This document shows positions 1-8,690 of a DNA stretch of 64,000 nt, in pieces. The notes beneath the pieces are model-generated. The model searched no databases and had not been told where the DNA came from. It was given only the letters and a program-made list of their open reading frames with translations. Each line of letters opens with the position of its first letter. Positions within the stretch are counted from its first letter, which is position 1. Position numbers and translations under genes: made by a program. Source of the DNA: Cryobacterium sp. PH31-L1 (GTDB taxonomy: Bacteria; Actinomycetota; Actinomycetes; Actinomycetales; Microbacteriaceae); the NCBI RefSeq assembly GCF_030063145.1, contig NZ_JASISM010000002.1:248001-312000 (forward strand), written 5' to 3'.

Positions 1-1
1 T

Positions 2-499
2 GGTCTGCACAAGACCGCCCGGGTGGCCGTTCTCGGACCGGACGCCGTGCGCGACATCTACCTGGCCCGCGCGTATTTAGAAAGCGAAATTGTGCGCCGG
101 CTCGCAGCACAGAAACTGGCACCTACGGGTGCCGTCGCCGCCAACCAAGAGATTGCCAACCTTACCGCGGGTTCGCCGATGGACCTTATTGAGCCCGATA
201 TTCGCTTTCACCTGAGCCTCATCGATGCTGTCGGTAGCGAGCGTGTGAACAAGATGTATCAATCGCTCATGAGCGAGGTACGCCTCTGCATGACGCGGGT
301 GCAGTCATTGAACCTGCTTGAGCCTGGGCTCATTCATGCCGAACACCAGCGCATTCTCGAACTTCTCGAGGCTGGCGACGGCGAGGCCGCCGCCCAGCTG
401 CTCGACGACCATTTGGGCCGAGCCCGTGAGCGCCTGGTCGCCGCCCTTGGTGGCGAGGCCGGCCCGCAGGCCGCCATCGCTACCCCGCTCCTAGGCTGA
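2..499 (+). CDS. GntR/FadR-family transcriptional regulator, C-terminal part (cut by window edge)
   Basis: The open frame runs in from the left edge, so the N-terminal winged helix lies outside the window. What is visible is an all-helical FCD effector-binding domain: an Arg/Glu-rich first helix (VRDIYLARAYLES), then DIRFHLSLIDAVGSERV, whose Asp and His fit the metal/ligand positions of FCD proteins, and a final IHAEHQRILELLEAGDGEAA helix pair followed by a short Gly/Ala-rich tail. Known members dimerise through this domain and bind small carboxylates or sugar acids. The first in-window start (GTG at 23) is internal and should not be taken as the real start. The gene converges on the BLUF gene, with stop codons overlapping by a few bases. 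Its target is unknown because its neighbours are off-window. Confidence 0.85.
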   Translation, partial: GLHKTARVAVLGPDAVRDIYLARAYLESEIVRRLAAQKLAPTGAVAANQEIANLTAGSPMDLIEPDIRFHLSLIDAVGSERVNKMYQSLMSEVRLCMTRVQSLNLLEPGLIHAEHQRILELLEAGDGEAAAQLLDDHLGRARERLVAALGGEAGPQAAIATPLLG

Positions 500-925
500 G
501 ACGGGGGAGAACCAGTACCGGGCGAGCCATTCAAGAAGGGCCTGCGCCTGCTCGGAATCCTGTTCCAGATGCACTTCGCCGGTAGCCCCATCGAAGATGT
601 CGTCGTATCCGGCCAAGTTTTTCACCGCAGTGTCGGAGAGGGGGCGAAAGCCCATGGTCCACTCGGGAAATTGGCGTTGCGTTATCGATTCTTCACTGAC
701 CATATGGATGCTGCGATGGCGCGGGTCGGCGGTGATGGCCTGCAACCGGGAGCGAACCTCCTGGTCGGGCCCCTCGATGATTTGAATGAATTTGCGATCG
801 TGATAAATGAGGGCGCCGGTGAGCCGGTGCGCAACGTTATTCGCTCGCGCCTGCACCAAAATTGCGGCAATATCGTCGTCGCTCATCGCGGTCGCCGCGG
901 CGCTCACATAGGCAATGGATAGCAC
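491..925 (-). CDS. BLUF-domain blue-light sensor protein
   Basis: Short (about 145 aa) stand-alone BLUF protein that would bind FAD and switch its hydrogen-bond network on blue light. The FAD-site residues are visible: Tyr6 (SIAYVS), Asn30 (ARANN), Gln48 (FIQIIEG) and the Trp89/Met91 region (PEWTMGFRPL). The GTG at 925 is chosen because it puts the BLUF beta-1 strand at residue 2 as in the family and has a GGGGA ribosome-binding site just upstream; the longer frame to 1087 adds only arginine- and cysteine-rich shadow sequence. No output domain is fused, so signalling must go through a partner protein; no obvious partner is adjacent. It is divergently oriented from the hypothetical gene at 1225. 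Confidence 0.9.
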   Translation of the reverse strand: MLSIAYVSAAATAMSDDDIAAILVQARANNVAHRLTGALIYHDRKFIQIIEGPDQEVRSRLQAITADPRHRSIHMVSEESITQRQFPEWTMGFRPLSDTAVKNLAGYDDIFDGATGEVHLEQDSEQAQALLEWLARYWFSPVSA

Positions 926-1224
926 GGTGTTCCCCAAACGTTTAGTACGCCTTACGTTTCTCCCTCGCAAAGTAGCTGTCCAGCCCCCGAGAGAGGGTCG
1001 TGCCGCTTGACGGAGTTGCCAATGCGCAGCACAATCTGCACCAGTGCACCGATGGGCAGGGGAGATTGCATGCTGCAAGCAAGGCACGGTTCAAATGCAC
1101 GGCCACTCTGCGGGGTGTGCCGGTGATTCCCGGCCGGGCCGACGTTCCCCAGGCCGACACTCCGCAGGCTGACGCTGCTCAGGCTGACGACGCGCCGGAT
1201 GCCGCGCACCGGCGCCCCGCCGGC

Positions 1225-1632
1225 ATGACCGACGCCGAGGTAGCGGCGCTCGGCAAGCTCTCCGAAGCGCTCGAGACCATCGAGCATGCCCGCGGCCTGT
1301 TGTATGGGTTTCACCGGCTCACCGGAAAGGGAGATCTCGCGTTGGGCGAGGCGGTGCAATTGCTGAGGGACGCCGGCCACCCGAGCATTGCCGAGCAGAT
1401 CGATCGCACCCTGGTGGGCCGCAACGTGATCGATGGGCGCTGGACCTTTCAGATCGTCGAGGACTACGACGACAACTACTACAGCGAGATCAAATCGACC
1501 GAGGCACGCGTTCGGCAGGTTCTGGGCGATGGCCGCCGGCACCTCTACGAGGCGGAGATGAAAGAAGACCGCCGCACGCAGGGTCTGCGGCACCACGAAG
1601 CGACACCGGATGCGCCTCGGACAGTCGAATGA
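1225..1632 (+). CDS. conserved hypothetical protein
   Basis: Unrecognised, probably soluble protein of about 135 aa. It opens with a helix (AALGKLSEALETIEHARGLLYGFHRL), has a second helical block (LGEAVQLLRDAGHPSIAEQIDR) and then an acidic, aromatic stretch (VEDYDDNYYSEI). I recall similar small proteins in actinobacteria but no function. The frame is open back to 1000; that extension contains a Gln-Ala-Asp repeat (PQADTPQADAAQADDAPDA) and looks low-complexity, so the ATG at 1225 directly before the conserved-looking helix is preferred. A start inside the extension cannot be excluded. The 299 bp between this start and the BLUF start would hold both divergent promoters. Confidence 0.6.
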   Translation: MTDAEVAALGKLSEALETIEHARGLLYGFHRLTGKGDLALGEAVQLLRDAGHPSIAEQIDRTLVGRNVIDGRWTFQIVEDYDDNYYSEIKSTEARVRQVLGDGRRHLYEAEMKEDRRTQGLRHHEATPDAPRTVE

Positions 1633-1699
1633 CCCCCGCGCGGCCCCACCGCGTCGGCCTAAACGTTCACGCACCGACGAAAGCTGAAGGGAAGGCGAC

Positions 1700-2065
1700 G
1701 TGAACCTTCAAGAGTGGATCGAGACGGCCGGTAAAGCCGTGGATGCGGCCGGAGTCATCGCCGTCGTGCTGGGCGTCGTGCTGGCCACGGTCTTCGCCCT
1801 GAGCCGGCTCCTGCGGCGGCAATCCGACGTCTACGGCCGGTTTCGGCGCTTTCTGGGCCGTTCCATTTTGCTCGGGCTTGAACTGCTGGTGGCCGCGGAC
1901 ATCATTCGCACGGTCGCCGTCACCCCAACCGCCGAAAGCGTCGGGGTGCTGGCGGGCATCATTCTCATTCGAACCTTTCTCAGCTGGTCCCTCGAGCTCG
2001 AGATCACGGGCCAGTGGCCCTGGCAGAAGGGCACCGAACCGGCAAGCGCGGCTGCCGACGCGTAG
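1700..2065 (+). CDS. DUF1622 family small membrane protein
   Basis: A 121-aa integral membrane protein. It has an N-terminal segment near residues 18-36 (VIAVVLGVVLATVFALSRLL), an Arg-rich cytoplasmic loop with FRRFLGRSILLGLELLVAADIIRTV, and a conserved ending (ILIRTFLSWSLELEITGQWPW). The GLELLVAADIIRT and IRTFLSxSLExEI blocks are what I associate with DUF1622, a widespread bacterial membrane family of unknown role. It starts with GTG preceded by GAAGGGAAGG. It stands alone, 67 bp after the preceding hypothetical gene and on the same strand, so the two might be co-transcribed. Confidence 0.85.
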   Translation: MNLQEWIETAGKAVDAAGVIAVVLGVVLATVFALSRLLRRQSDVYGRFRRFLGRSILLGLELLVAADIIRTVAVTPTAESVGVLAGIILIRTFLSWSLELEITGQWPWQKGTEPASAAADA

Positions 2066-2288
2066 GGACCGCCTCGACAACTGCATGACAGCCGACAAAC
2101 GGATGCTGACGGGCAGCAACTCCGAACCACCTGCCAGCGTTCGCTGCCACGCGGGCGCGCAGCGGCGCCGCAGCCCGAGATGCCGTCATTCATGCAGGCC
2201 GCGAGCTAATTCGGCTTGGCGGAGCGGTCAGGGGCCGACGGAATGAATCGCGGCGCAGCGCCCGCTTGACTTCCAATAAAGATCGCAC
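2066..2288. other. gene-free stretch
   Basis: 223 bp between the DUF1622 gene and the MNT-like pseudogene. I see no convincing ORF or repeat; it presumably contains the promoter of the downstream gene. Confidence 0.4.
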
Positions 2289-2884
2289 ATGCTTTCTTTT
2301 ATGAAACCGTCTGTCCCCCTGCTGAGCCCAATCCTGCGGTCTGACACCCAAGGCCGTCTATTGGCTCAGCTCTTCGCGCACCCGCAGCGAGAGGTCAGCG
2401 TGAGTGAGCTTGCACGTTTGGCTGAAGCCACGTTGCCCACTGCCCTGAGAGATGTCGATCGTCTCGTACAGGGTGGCTATCTGACCGAACGCCGCGTGGG
2501 ACGCAACCGCATGATCCGTGCCAACGAGGGACATCCGCTCTATGCAGCCCTCAAGCAAATAGTCACCTACGGATATGGGCCGACTGTCGTCATTCCCGAT
2601 CTGCTGCGCGGTCTGCCCGGTATCGATGCGGCGTACATCTACGGTTCGTGGGCCGCTCGTCTGAACGGCGAGCCGGGGACCGATCCAAACGACATTGACC
2701 TGCTGGTGGTCGGCGACGTCGAACCAAGCCAGTTTTCCCGATAGCACTCGAGGCAACGAAAACGCTGGGTCGTGAGGTGAGCATCAACGTGATCTCACCG
2801 AACCGATGGCAGCGCGCTGACGACGGATTTATCAAAACGGTGCAGGCCCGGCCACTCGTACAACTCGATTTGTGGACATCGTGA
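2289..2884 (+). pseudogene. winged-helix plus minimal nucleotidyltransferase (MNT-type antitoxin) gene, frameshifted
   Basis: The first frame (2289-2744) encodes an ArsR/MarR-like winged helix (residues 15-75: LFAHPQREVSVSELARLAEA, RDVDRLVQGGYL) and then the core of a nucleotidyltransferase fold: YIYGSWAARLNGEPG followed by DIDLLVVGDV, the GS...DxD motif that binds NTP and metal. It stops abruptly after DVEPSQFSR. The expected continuation (KTLGREVSINVISPNRWQR ... GFIKTVQARPLV) is in another frame up to 2884, so a small indel near 2740 broke the gene. Proteins with this architecture pair with a HEPN protein as MNT/HEPN toxin-antitoxin modules, and a HEPN-like start follows immediately. Probably non-functional, unless a frameshifting event or sequence error restores it. 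Confidence 0.7.
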
Positions 2885-3078
2885 TTGCGCGCTGGCGACA
2901 GGGACGAGCCGAAGTTGACGATCTCATCGCTCGCGGTCACATCGAGGGAGTGCGAGCCGCGACACCGTCGGCAACAAACTGGGTCAGAGAGTTCAATACC
3001 CCCGGCAGTCTGGACCTCCATGAAAGCGGGCGCCAGCCGCGCCTCAACACAAGCCCGCAATCACGTGCGAAAACGTAA
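2872..3078 (+). pseudogene. HEPN-like toxin partner, truncated
   Basis: A GTG start at 2872 overlaps the end of the broken nucleotidyltransferase frame, the usual arrangement in MNT/HEPN pairs. The first 35 residues (IARWRQGRAEVDDLIARGHIEGV) resemble the opening of the HEPN partners I know from this type of module (W-x-x-GR-x-E-x-x-x-LI). After about residue 40 the helical HEPN core and its RxxxxH motif are missing; the rest is low-complexity. I infer a deletion remnant. The downstream 3079-3323 stretch holds only short unassignable frames. Confidence 0.5.
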
Positions 3079-3323
3079 ATGCATCAAATCGAACGGCGCG
3101 CCGCCATGCACGACGGCACCATTGCCGTTGGCATCGGTCGCACCTCGTATGAGCCCGATCCGATACCCAAAGAGCCGCTATTGGTGCTCTTTTCCGAGGC
3201 CACGCGCTCGCCGACGTACCCAGTGTAAAGGTCTTCGATCTCACCCGCAGACCGGGCGGGACGCGGCGACGTCTGCCTTCGCCGTCATCAGGGGTGCCTA
3301 GCCAAAGCTAATCCACAGTTATT

Positions 3324-4424
3324 ATGCAAAGTATGACTTTCGGGGGAAACACACTAATGCAACCAATCGGATCGATCCGACTGGACTCACTAACGGGTCT
3401 ACGAGCCTTCGCCGCTCTGGCAGTCTTCCTGCACCATGCAGCCACTTGGCAGGCGTCGCCTGACTGGTTTGGCCACATCACAGACGCCGGTAACCAAGGA
3501 GTTTCCTTCTTCTTCATGCTCTCCGGATTCGTCTTAGCGTGGTCGCTCCGAGGAGATGACTCTGTGGGACGCTTCTATCGCCGACGGGGAGCCCGCATAC
3601 TGCCGCTGTATTGGATTGCGTGGTCGATCGGAGCGGCTTACGAAATCGTGCTAAATGAATCACGCTTACTTGATATTCTTCCGTCGCTATTCTTAGTGCA
3701 AACATGGTCTCCGCAAGAGCGAATATATTTCGCCGGCAACTCCGTAGGCTGGTCTCTGTCCGCAGAAGCATTCTTCTACTTAATGTTTCCGCTGCTTGTA
3801 ATATTGCTCGGCAAATTGAGTCCGCGATGGCTTTCAGCGATTTTGGTCTTATCAGTCGTAGTTGTGATATTAATTCCGATCATGCTTCATCCCGACAGCA
3901 CGGAAGGTGCCGACTATTACTTGACATATGTTTTCCCGGGCACTCGTCTCTTTGAGTTCATTGCTGGAGTGACGCTCGGATTCATGTTCAGGCGCGGCGT
4001 GCGAACTTCCATACCCACCTGGGGGGCTGTTGCTGTCGCTGTCGCAGTCTCTATCTCGTCGAATTGGCTTCCAATCTGGGCGTATCTTGTGGCCGCCTCT
4101 ATCGTTCCGTTCCTGCTTCTTCTCGCGGCCGCGGCAGCCTCTGACTTGCACGCGAAGCGTACTTTCTTTGGACGGAAGCGACTCGTCATTCTTGGGGAGT
4201 GGTCGTACGCGTTTTACCTGATCCACCTCATCGTGCTCCGTGTCGTCATCGGTCTAAACACCCGAACGGTCGGTGCGCCGTGGTGGCTTACTACTCTCGT
4301 TGCATTAGCTATCTCGATCGTGACGGCCGCGGTCCTATGTGAGTTTGTCGAGAAACCTATCGAGAAGAAGATGCGTGGTCGTCGCCAGAAGGTCGCACCT
4401 ATCCAGCAAGATGCGATGGCGTGA
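3324..4424 (+). CDS. acyltransferase family 3 membrane protein (OafA/YrhL-like)
   Basis: Integral membrane acyltransferase that would transfer acetyl or another acyl group to a surface polysaccharide. Diagnostic features: LDSLTGLRAFAALAVFLHH near the N-terminus with the family His, then GVSFFFMLSGFVLAW, FYRRRGARILPLYW with the conserved Arg cluster, and about ten hydrophobic segments ending in LGEWSYAFYLIHLIVL. Length (366 aa, no SGNH extension) is typical. The ATG at 3357 (MQPIGSIRLDSL) has a better-placed GGGGGA site than the ATG at 3324 and may be the real start. It is the first gene of the polysaccharide locus and is clearly AT-richer than the DNA before 3.0 kb. Confidence 0.88.
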   Translation: MQSMTFGGNTLMQPIGSIRLDSLTGLRAFAALAVFLHHAATWQASPDWFGHITDAGNQGVSFFFMLSGFVLAWSLRGDDSVGRFYRRRGARILPLYWIAWSIGAAYEIVLNESRLLDILPSLFLVQTWSPQERIYFAGNSVGWSLSAEAFFYLMFPLLVILLGKLSPRWLSAILVLSVVVVILIPIMLHPDSTEGADYYLTYVFPGTRLFEFIAGVTLGFMFRRGVRTSIPTWGAVAVAVAVSISSNWLPIWAYLVAASIVPFLLLLAAAAASDLHAKRTFFGRKRLVILGEWSYAFYLIHLIVLRVVIGLNTRTVGAPWWLTTLVALAISIVTAAVLCEFVEKPIEKKMRGRRQKVAPIQQDAMA

Positions 4425-4609
4425 AGGTACCAATCGCGAGACGCCGGCGCCGCGAGGATGTTTCAATGATTTGGCGCCGTCTTTGGTGAAGTTGCGGAGC
4501 TCACTGCGCCATAGAATCGTAACGCCCTACTCGTTAGTGCGGACCACAGGAGACACCTCCCACAGAAAATGTGAAGTCAGAATGGCTCTGCACAATTTGG
4601 AGTGCATGT

Positions 4610-4870
4610 CAGCGCTCTTCGAAAAGTAGGCCAGTAAGGCTGACAGTTTCAAGCGTTGACGGCACCACGCGATGCGGCTGCGCGCACTCTCTCGCACGAT
4701 TTCTCGGCCCTGACAGAAGGCGAATGGGCGCGGGGTCGATGATCACGGTGGCAAACTTTCCGCGCTTGTGGGTGGTGGCGTCACACGCGTTCGTCGACGA
4801 CGGTGATGGCGACGTTCTCGAACCGTACCGGGGCATCGATAAGGCCGGCGCCGTCGTCCGGCACTATGCT
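4610..4870 (-). pseudogene. ISL3-family transposase remnant
   Basis: Read on the minus strand, two frames together give VRFENVAITVVDERV, then HKRGKFATVIIDPAPIR and LLSGP. This matches the catalytic-core opening of ISL3/IS1096 transposases of actinobacteria (ARFDGVAVxGVDEHVWRHT, RGDKYVTVIIDLTPVR, GTGPARLLD) with at least one frameshift and with both ends missing. No inverted repeats were found. It is a dead fragment lying between the acyltransferase and the polymerase gene, evidence of past IS activity in the locus. Confidence 0.55.
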
Positions 4871-4902
4871 GACCGCGTGACCGCGTGACCGCGTGACCGC
4901 GT
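4870..4902. repeat. 8-bp tandem repeat, four copies
   Basis: Four perfect copies of TGACCGCG at the end of the ISL3 remnant, 44 bp from the 3' end of the polymerase gene. It lies outside any intact gene. Confidence 0.85.
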
Positions 4903-4945
4903 AAAAGCGGTGCCCGGATTCGCGTCTCCGATTACGCCGTCCCAC

Positions 4946-6325
4946 TCAATCGCCTTTGTGCCCTTGGCGCCGGTAGCTGGCGAGAGCGCCAGAGTGATTG
5001 CCTTGCGGATTCCTGAGCTGAAGAATGTTCGATGGGAACTGAACAGCGCAGAAAAATGCAAGCAGCGCAGCGCCGTAAAGAACAAAGAAAGCAAACGTCC
5101 AAAAGTCGCTTCGCCCATACACGAATAGAAGACCATACGAGAAAACAGTAACTATTGGCATATGCCTAGAAGACCATACAGTTAAGACGATAATCCCGAG
5201 AAACAGACCAGCAAAGCTCAACTCTGTCGTCGGCAAAAAGTCGTTCAGTTGTGCCTCAGCGAATGGACTGGCACCGACCCCGACTCCGGTCAGACGAAGG
5301 TCGGAGAACTCCCTACCTAAAGCATCCAGCTCCGTGACACGCATGAATTCAGGTAGAAGAAACTGCGCACGTTCCCAAAATTCTCCCCCCAGAGTCGAAG
5401 GCACTAGCCCCATCTCGAGAGCCACGTGCATGTACTGCGGCAAGATGAATTCGTGTAAGGAACTAAACAGGTTGCGTCCACGTATCGCTGGCGCAAGAAG
5501 TACGAGAGCCGCAGCGATTGCGACCGTGGCAGCAATTCTACGAGAGAATTTAATGCCACAAATGATAAGGCAGATTGCCCCAGTCGTCGCGATCTCTTTT
5601 CGACTGCCGACGAACAGGAATGGCGTCCAAACAACAATGACCGCCAAGAACGGCAACCAACCCGTCTTCGATAGAATCCACCTTGCTGCTAAGAAAACCG
5701 TCGCGGAGATACAAACCACCTGAACATTATGATTACCGCCTAATAACAACTCCGACGCGTAAGAGCGTCGTTCCGATGCCAGAACCTGAATTATTCCAAT
5801 GCGAAAAACTTCAAAGAGGTCTGCCAATCCAATGGCCAAGAGTAGTAGAGAGAGCAGGAAATCTGGAACAGTAGATCGAATTCTCGAGATTCGGTCTCGA
5901 ACCAAAGCGCTGGCACGCGAAACTGAATCTGCGAGGCGGCGACCGCCCACAAAGACTTCCATAAAGCAGTAAGAGAGTACGACCGCGCCGAGGTCTGTCG
6001 CAGTAACCTCACGCACCACTGCCTGACTGGGCCAGGGTGGAAAGCTTTGAGCGGCATACTCAGCGGCCAGCCATGCAGTTGTTGCGTACAAGGTAAGAGC
6101 AAAGAACAACAAGCTCACAATTCGAATTCTCCGAAAGAAAATAAACTGCGTTCCAAGAACGAAATACCAACCCAGAAGAACTGCTAGCAGGGTTGTGCTA
6201 TCTAGGATTAAAAGTAGGGTCAATGCTGCGCCGCCGCCTAGGATGCGACGGACTAAATCGCGGGGCAATAGTTGGTGTGGGATAAAACTTGCCACTCTAT
6301 TCGGACCCGCCGCTTGTTGGGTCAA
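4946..6325 (-). CDS. putative polysaccharide polymerase (Wzy-like membrane protein)
   Basis: A hydrophobic protein of about 459 aa with roughly ten to twelve membrane segments and one long hydrophilic loop (around FSSLHEFILPQYMHVALEMG to VGASPFAEAQLNDFLPTTELSF) between late segments. That topology and its position among glycosyltransferases fit a Wzy-type O-antigen/exopolysaccharide polymerase, which joins lipid-linked repeat units outside the membrane; such proteins share little sequence, so the call rests on topology and context. The TTG at 6325 is preferred: it overlaps the TGA of the upstream glycosyltransferase (TTGA) and has GGAAAG upstream. The frame is open to a GTG at 6379, but that adds only polar shadow residues. 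Confidence 0.65.
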   Translation of the reverse strand: MTQQAAGPNRVASFIPHQLLPRDLVRRILGGGAALTLLLILDSTTLLAVLLGWYFVLGTQFIFFRRIRIVSLLFFALTLYATTAWLAAEYAAQSFPPWPSQAVVREVTATDLGAVVLSYCFMEVFVGGRRLADSVSRASALVRDRISRIRSTVPDFLLSLLLLAIGLADLFEVFRIGIIQVLASERRSYASELLLGGNHNVQVVCISATVFLAARWILSKTGWLPFLAVIVVWTPFLFVGSRKEIATTGAICLIICGIKFSRRIAATVAIAAALVLLAPAIRGRNLFSSLHEFILPQYMHVALEMGLVPSTLGGEFWERAQFLLPEFMRVTELDALGREFSDLRLTGVGVGASPFAEAQLNDFLPTTELSFAGLFLGIIVLTVWSSRHMPIVTVFSYGLLFVYGRSDFWTFAFFVLYGAALLAFFCAVQFPSNILQLRNPQGNHSGALASYRRQGHKGD

Positions 6326-7167
6326 TGCGGGCTCTTTCCATGCGTAAGTACGCCGCTGATGCCCTCTGCCCGACCCCACATAGACCAGAGAGCATCCATG
6401 ACCCCCTCGTGTCGCCGTCGCAAAATCACATTCGCGATAGGTCCCATCAATGAACGGATTTGGTAGTACATCGGATAGTTGTACTTCCGAAGTAAGTGGC
6501 CGTACCCGCGGCCGTAGGCAAGCAATTTGGCCCGGCGCTGTGACACGCTAAGCCCATAGCCTTGGCCGACGCCTGATACAAGGAGCTCGTCATCCCAGTG
6601 GACTGTTGGTAGAACCGCTCTGGATCGAAGAAGAAGATCGGTACCTTCTCCGGACTGAAACGGCCCCGTGCTTCCCGAACCCAGCCCCTCATCAAACATT
6701 CCCACACTCTCTATGAGGCGGCGCGAAAGCACCATAGCGGCTTCCAAAACATACCAAATATTTCGGCGATCAAAATCAATCTCCGCGGACGCAAAAGCAT
6801 GCCTGCTGCCTGAGCTATCAACGTATCTTAGGACCGTGACATCCGCATTCTTGTGGCGGTGCTTGACGTCGGCGACAAAGTTGCGCCCAAAGGTGCTGGT
6901 GTCGTTTGGAAATACAAAATGAGTGACCGTCAAGGGTGCCGCTCGCATAACGCTGTTGCGCCCTCGAGAAAGGCCCCTTGGAGAAACTGTATGGAAAACG
7001 TGCAGCGAACCTTCAGAGTTTTCAATCCTGCGCCGAACGGATGCATCTAACGACTGGTCGCAGACTCCTAAGGTGAAATTTCCGTCAGTCTGTTGTTTCA
7101 AGGAATTCACGAGATCTTCAAGGTGGTCTGAATTTCCTATGCTGGAAAGGACGAAGCACAAATGCAT
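6322..7167 (-). CDS. glycosyltransferase family 2-like protein
   Basis: A cytoplasmic GT-A-fold transferase that would add one sugar to the lipid-linked repeat unit. It begins with a beta strand and loop (MHLCFVLSSIGNSDHLEDLVNSL) and has FVFPNDTSTF where family 2 enzymes carry the metal-binding DxD region, then GMFDEGLGSGS and GEGTDLLLRSR, equivalent to the acceptor-site ED motif. The ATG at 7167 is chosen because GGGTGA precedes it and the GT-A strand starts there; the frame is open to 7239, overlapping the preceding gene. It is translationally coupled to the polymerase gene and follows another family 2 gene closely. The donor sugar cannot be predicted. Confidence 0.75.
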   Translation of the reverse strand: MHLCFVLSSIGNSDHLEDLVNSLKQQTDGNFTLGVCDQSLDASVRRRIENSEGSLHVFHTVSPRGLSRGRNSVMRAAPLTVTHFVFPNDTSTFGRNFVADVKHRHKNADVTVLRYVDSSGSRHAFASAEIDFDRRNIWYVLEAAMVLSRRLIESVGMFDEGLGSGSTGPFQSGEGTDLLLRSRAVLPTVHWDDELLVSGVGQGYGLSVSQRRAKLLAYGRGYGHLLRKYNYPMYYQIRSLMGPIANVILRRRHEGVMDALWSMWGRAEGISGVLTHGKSPH

Positions 7168-7226
7168 TTCACCCGCCGCAAGATTACTAATCCGCTTTAG
7201 TGGACGTCCGGGGTTCGTGGGGCTCA

Positions 7227-8096
7227 CTATATGACCCAAGTGCGTTGCCGAAGGGTGCCAACAATCCGCCCAGATAAGTTTGCAATTCTGGAAATGAATT
7301 TGCGTCCATAGCGGGGTATAAGTATAGCTTGCAAGCCTGATTTGAAAACTGAGAGAAATTCTCTATTCGAATCCCTGATCAAGCGTTTTGCACCCCAAAC
7401 GGCATGTTTCTTCATCAAGATGGCGTCACTAAGGCCGTACGAATAGGATTGACTCCACAACTCTAAACGCTCCTGCCGAAGCCTGTAATGCACGACGGCA
7501 GACGATGCAAATGCCATTGTCCCTCCGTGGTACTGAGCGCGCCAACAAAAGTCGATATCCTGGCCGCGAGCCAACTCGGTGTCGAAGCCGTCAATGGCGA
7601 CGAGTACATCGCGATGAACACCCAAATTGCACGTTGGATTGAAAGGCAGATGATTGAATTTTGTGCGCAACGCGTCGCTTTGACCCCCACTCCAAGCTGC
7701 ATCGACCCGGTGATTGAGGCGCTCGTACTCTAAACGGCCTCCGACCAAGGACGATGTCCCAAGTGCCGCCATCAAGGATGAAACCCACATCGGCGCGACT
7801 TCGTCATCAGCATCGCAGAATAGAACACTGGGTGCAGTGGCGTGCTTCCAGCCCACATTCCGTGCGTGGCTCGCACCCGCACGCTCGCTTGAATCAACAA
7901 CTTTTAGGCTCCAGTTGGCAGGCAGGGCCACGACATCTAAATTGCTTTCATCGAGGTTGCCATAATTGTCACTTAGAATAATCTCAACGGAGCCCCGAAA
8001 GTCTTGCTGAGAGAGGGCTATGAGTTGTTTTTTTAAGTAGAGAATTTCCGCTCCACAAGGGATTACGACCGAGACGTTTGGATTTACACCTGTCAC
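7227..8096 (-). CDS. glycosyltransferase family 2
   Basis: Classic family 2 inverting glycosyltransferase. The GT-A start (NVSVVIPCGAEILYLKKQL) is followed by VEIILSDNYGN, AGASHARNVGWKHATAPSVLFCDADDE with the metal-binding DADD, then GFDTELARGQDIDFCWRAQ carrying the catalytic-base D-x-D-x-x-W/R region. The GTG at 8096 is chosen because AAGGAG lies 8 bases before it; the frame continues upstream to 8198 without any such signal. It is the first gene of a minus-strand run with the next transferase and the polymerase, so its promoter should lie in the 8097-8640 gap. It is AT-rich like its neighbours. Confidence 0.85.
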   Translation of the reverse strand: MTGVNPNVSVVIPCGAEILYLKKQLIALSQQDFRGSVEIILSDNYGNLDESNLDVVALPANWSLKVVDSSERAGASHARNVGWKHATAPSVLFCDADDEVAPMWVSSLMAALGTSSLVGGRLEYERLNHRVDAAWSGGQSDALRTKFNHLPFNPTCNLGVHRDVLVAIDGFDTELARGQDIDFCWRAQYHGGTMAFASSAVVHYRLRQERLELWSQSYSYGLSDAILMKKHAVWGAKRLIRDSNREFLSVFKSGLQAILIPRYGRKFISRIANLSGRIVGTLRQRTWVI

Positions 8097-8640
8097 TATT
8101 ATGTCTCCTTGCGGGTGAAGTGCATTATGGTTCCTGCCGTAGAACTGTGTGAGGGACGGGTGCTTGGGGCCGGACAGATATTTCGCAGGTGTTGTCACTC
8201 AGCAATCGGACCTGCCAATGGTCGACGAATTTAGGAAGTGACCCATTGTCCTAGAAAAGCGTATGTACTCTCCAAAATAGAGTACCGCAGTGTTGAAGGC
8301 TGCATGCTAGCAACAGATACGGACCGGGGACTCCTGCTTACAAGATGATCGGCGCGTTTCTACCTTTAGATTATGTCAATTTGTTCGACGGCCCCATTTG
8401 TCGCAGGCGACAGTCCTTCCACATTCATTAGGTCACAGGTAATGGTCTAGCATGGCGGATAGTCGTAACTGGTACGGGTAGTCCACGTTGTTGGTACCGC
8501 TATTCCGGGGAGATGCAATTGGCAGGGATGGCGATGTGGCCAACCCGGTCAAACCGTCGCGATGAAGCTCCGGGCATGACTTCGTGCAGTCCTTCGCGGT
8601 CTTCGGTTCGTCGTTGCGCGGGCGCTGACGGCACCACCCG
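8097..8640. other. gene-free stretch between transferase gene and insertion sequence
   Basis: No plausible gene in about 540 bp. The half nearest 8100 should contain the promoter of the minus-strand glycosyltransferase run. The part from 8480 to 8640 shows only short frames on either strand; one minus-strand reading (CPELHRDGLTG) faintly recalls ISL3 transposases but not enough to call. Confidence 0.4.
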
Positions 8641-8668
8641 GTTCCGGGGGTCCTGACATGGGGGCTTG
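8641..8668 (+). repeat. left terminal inverted repeat of the insertion sequence
   Basis: Begins GTTCCGGGGGTCCTGACATG. It pairs with the complement of 11084-11111, which begins GGTCCAGGGGTCTGGACATG. Confidence 0.75.
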
Positions 8669-8690
8669 ATGCGATATTTTCTGGCGTAAC

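Noticed and set aside
8481..8640. Second ISL3 remnant next to the insertion sequence
   Set aside because: Only a few residues (CPELHRDGLTG) resemble the family, and order and frames are inconsistent.
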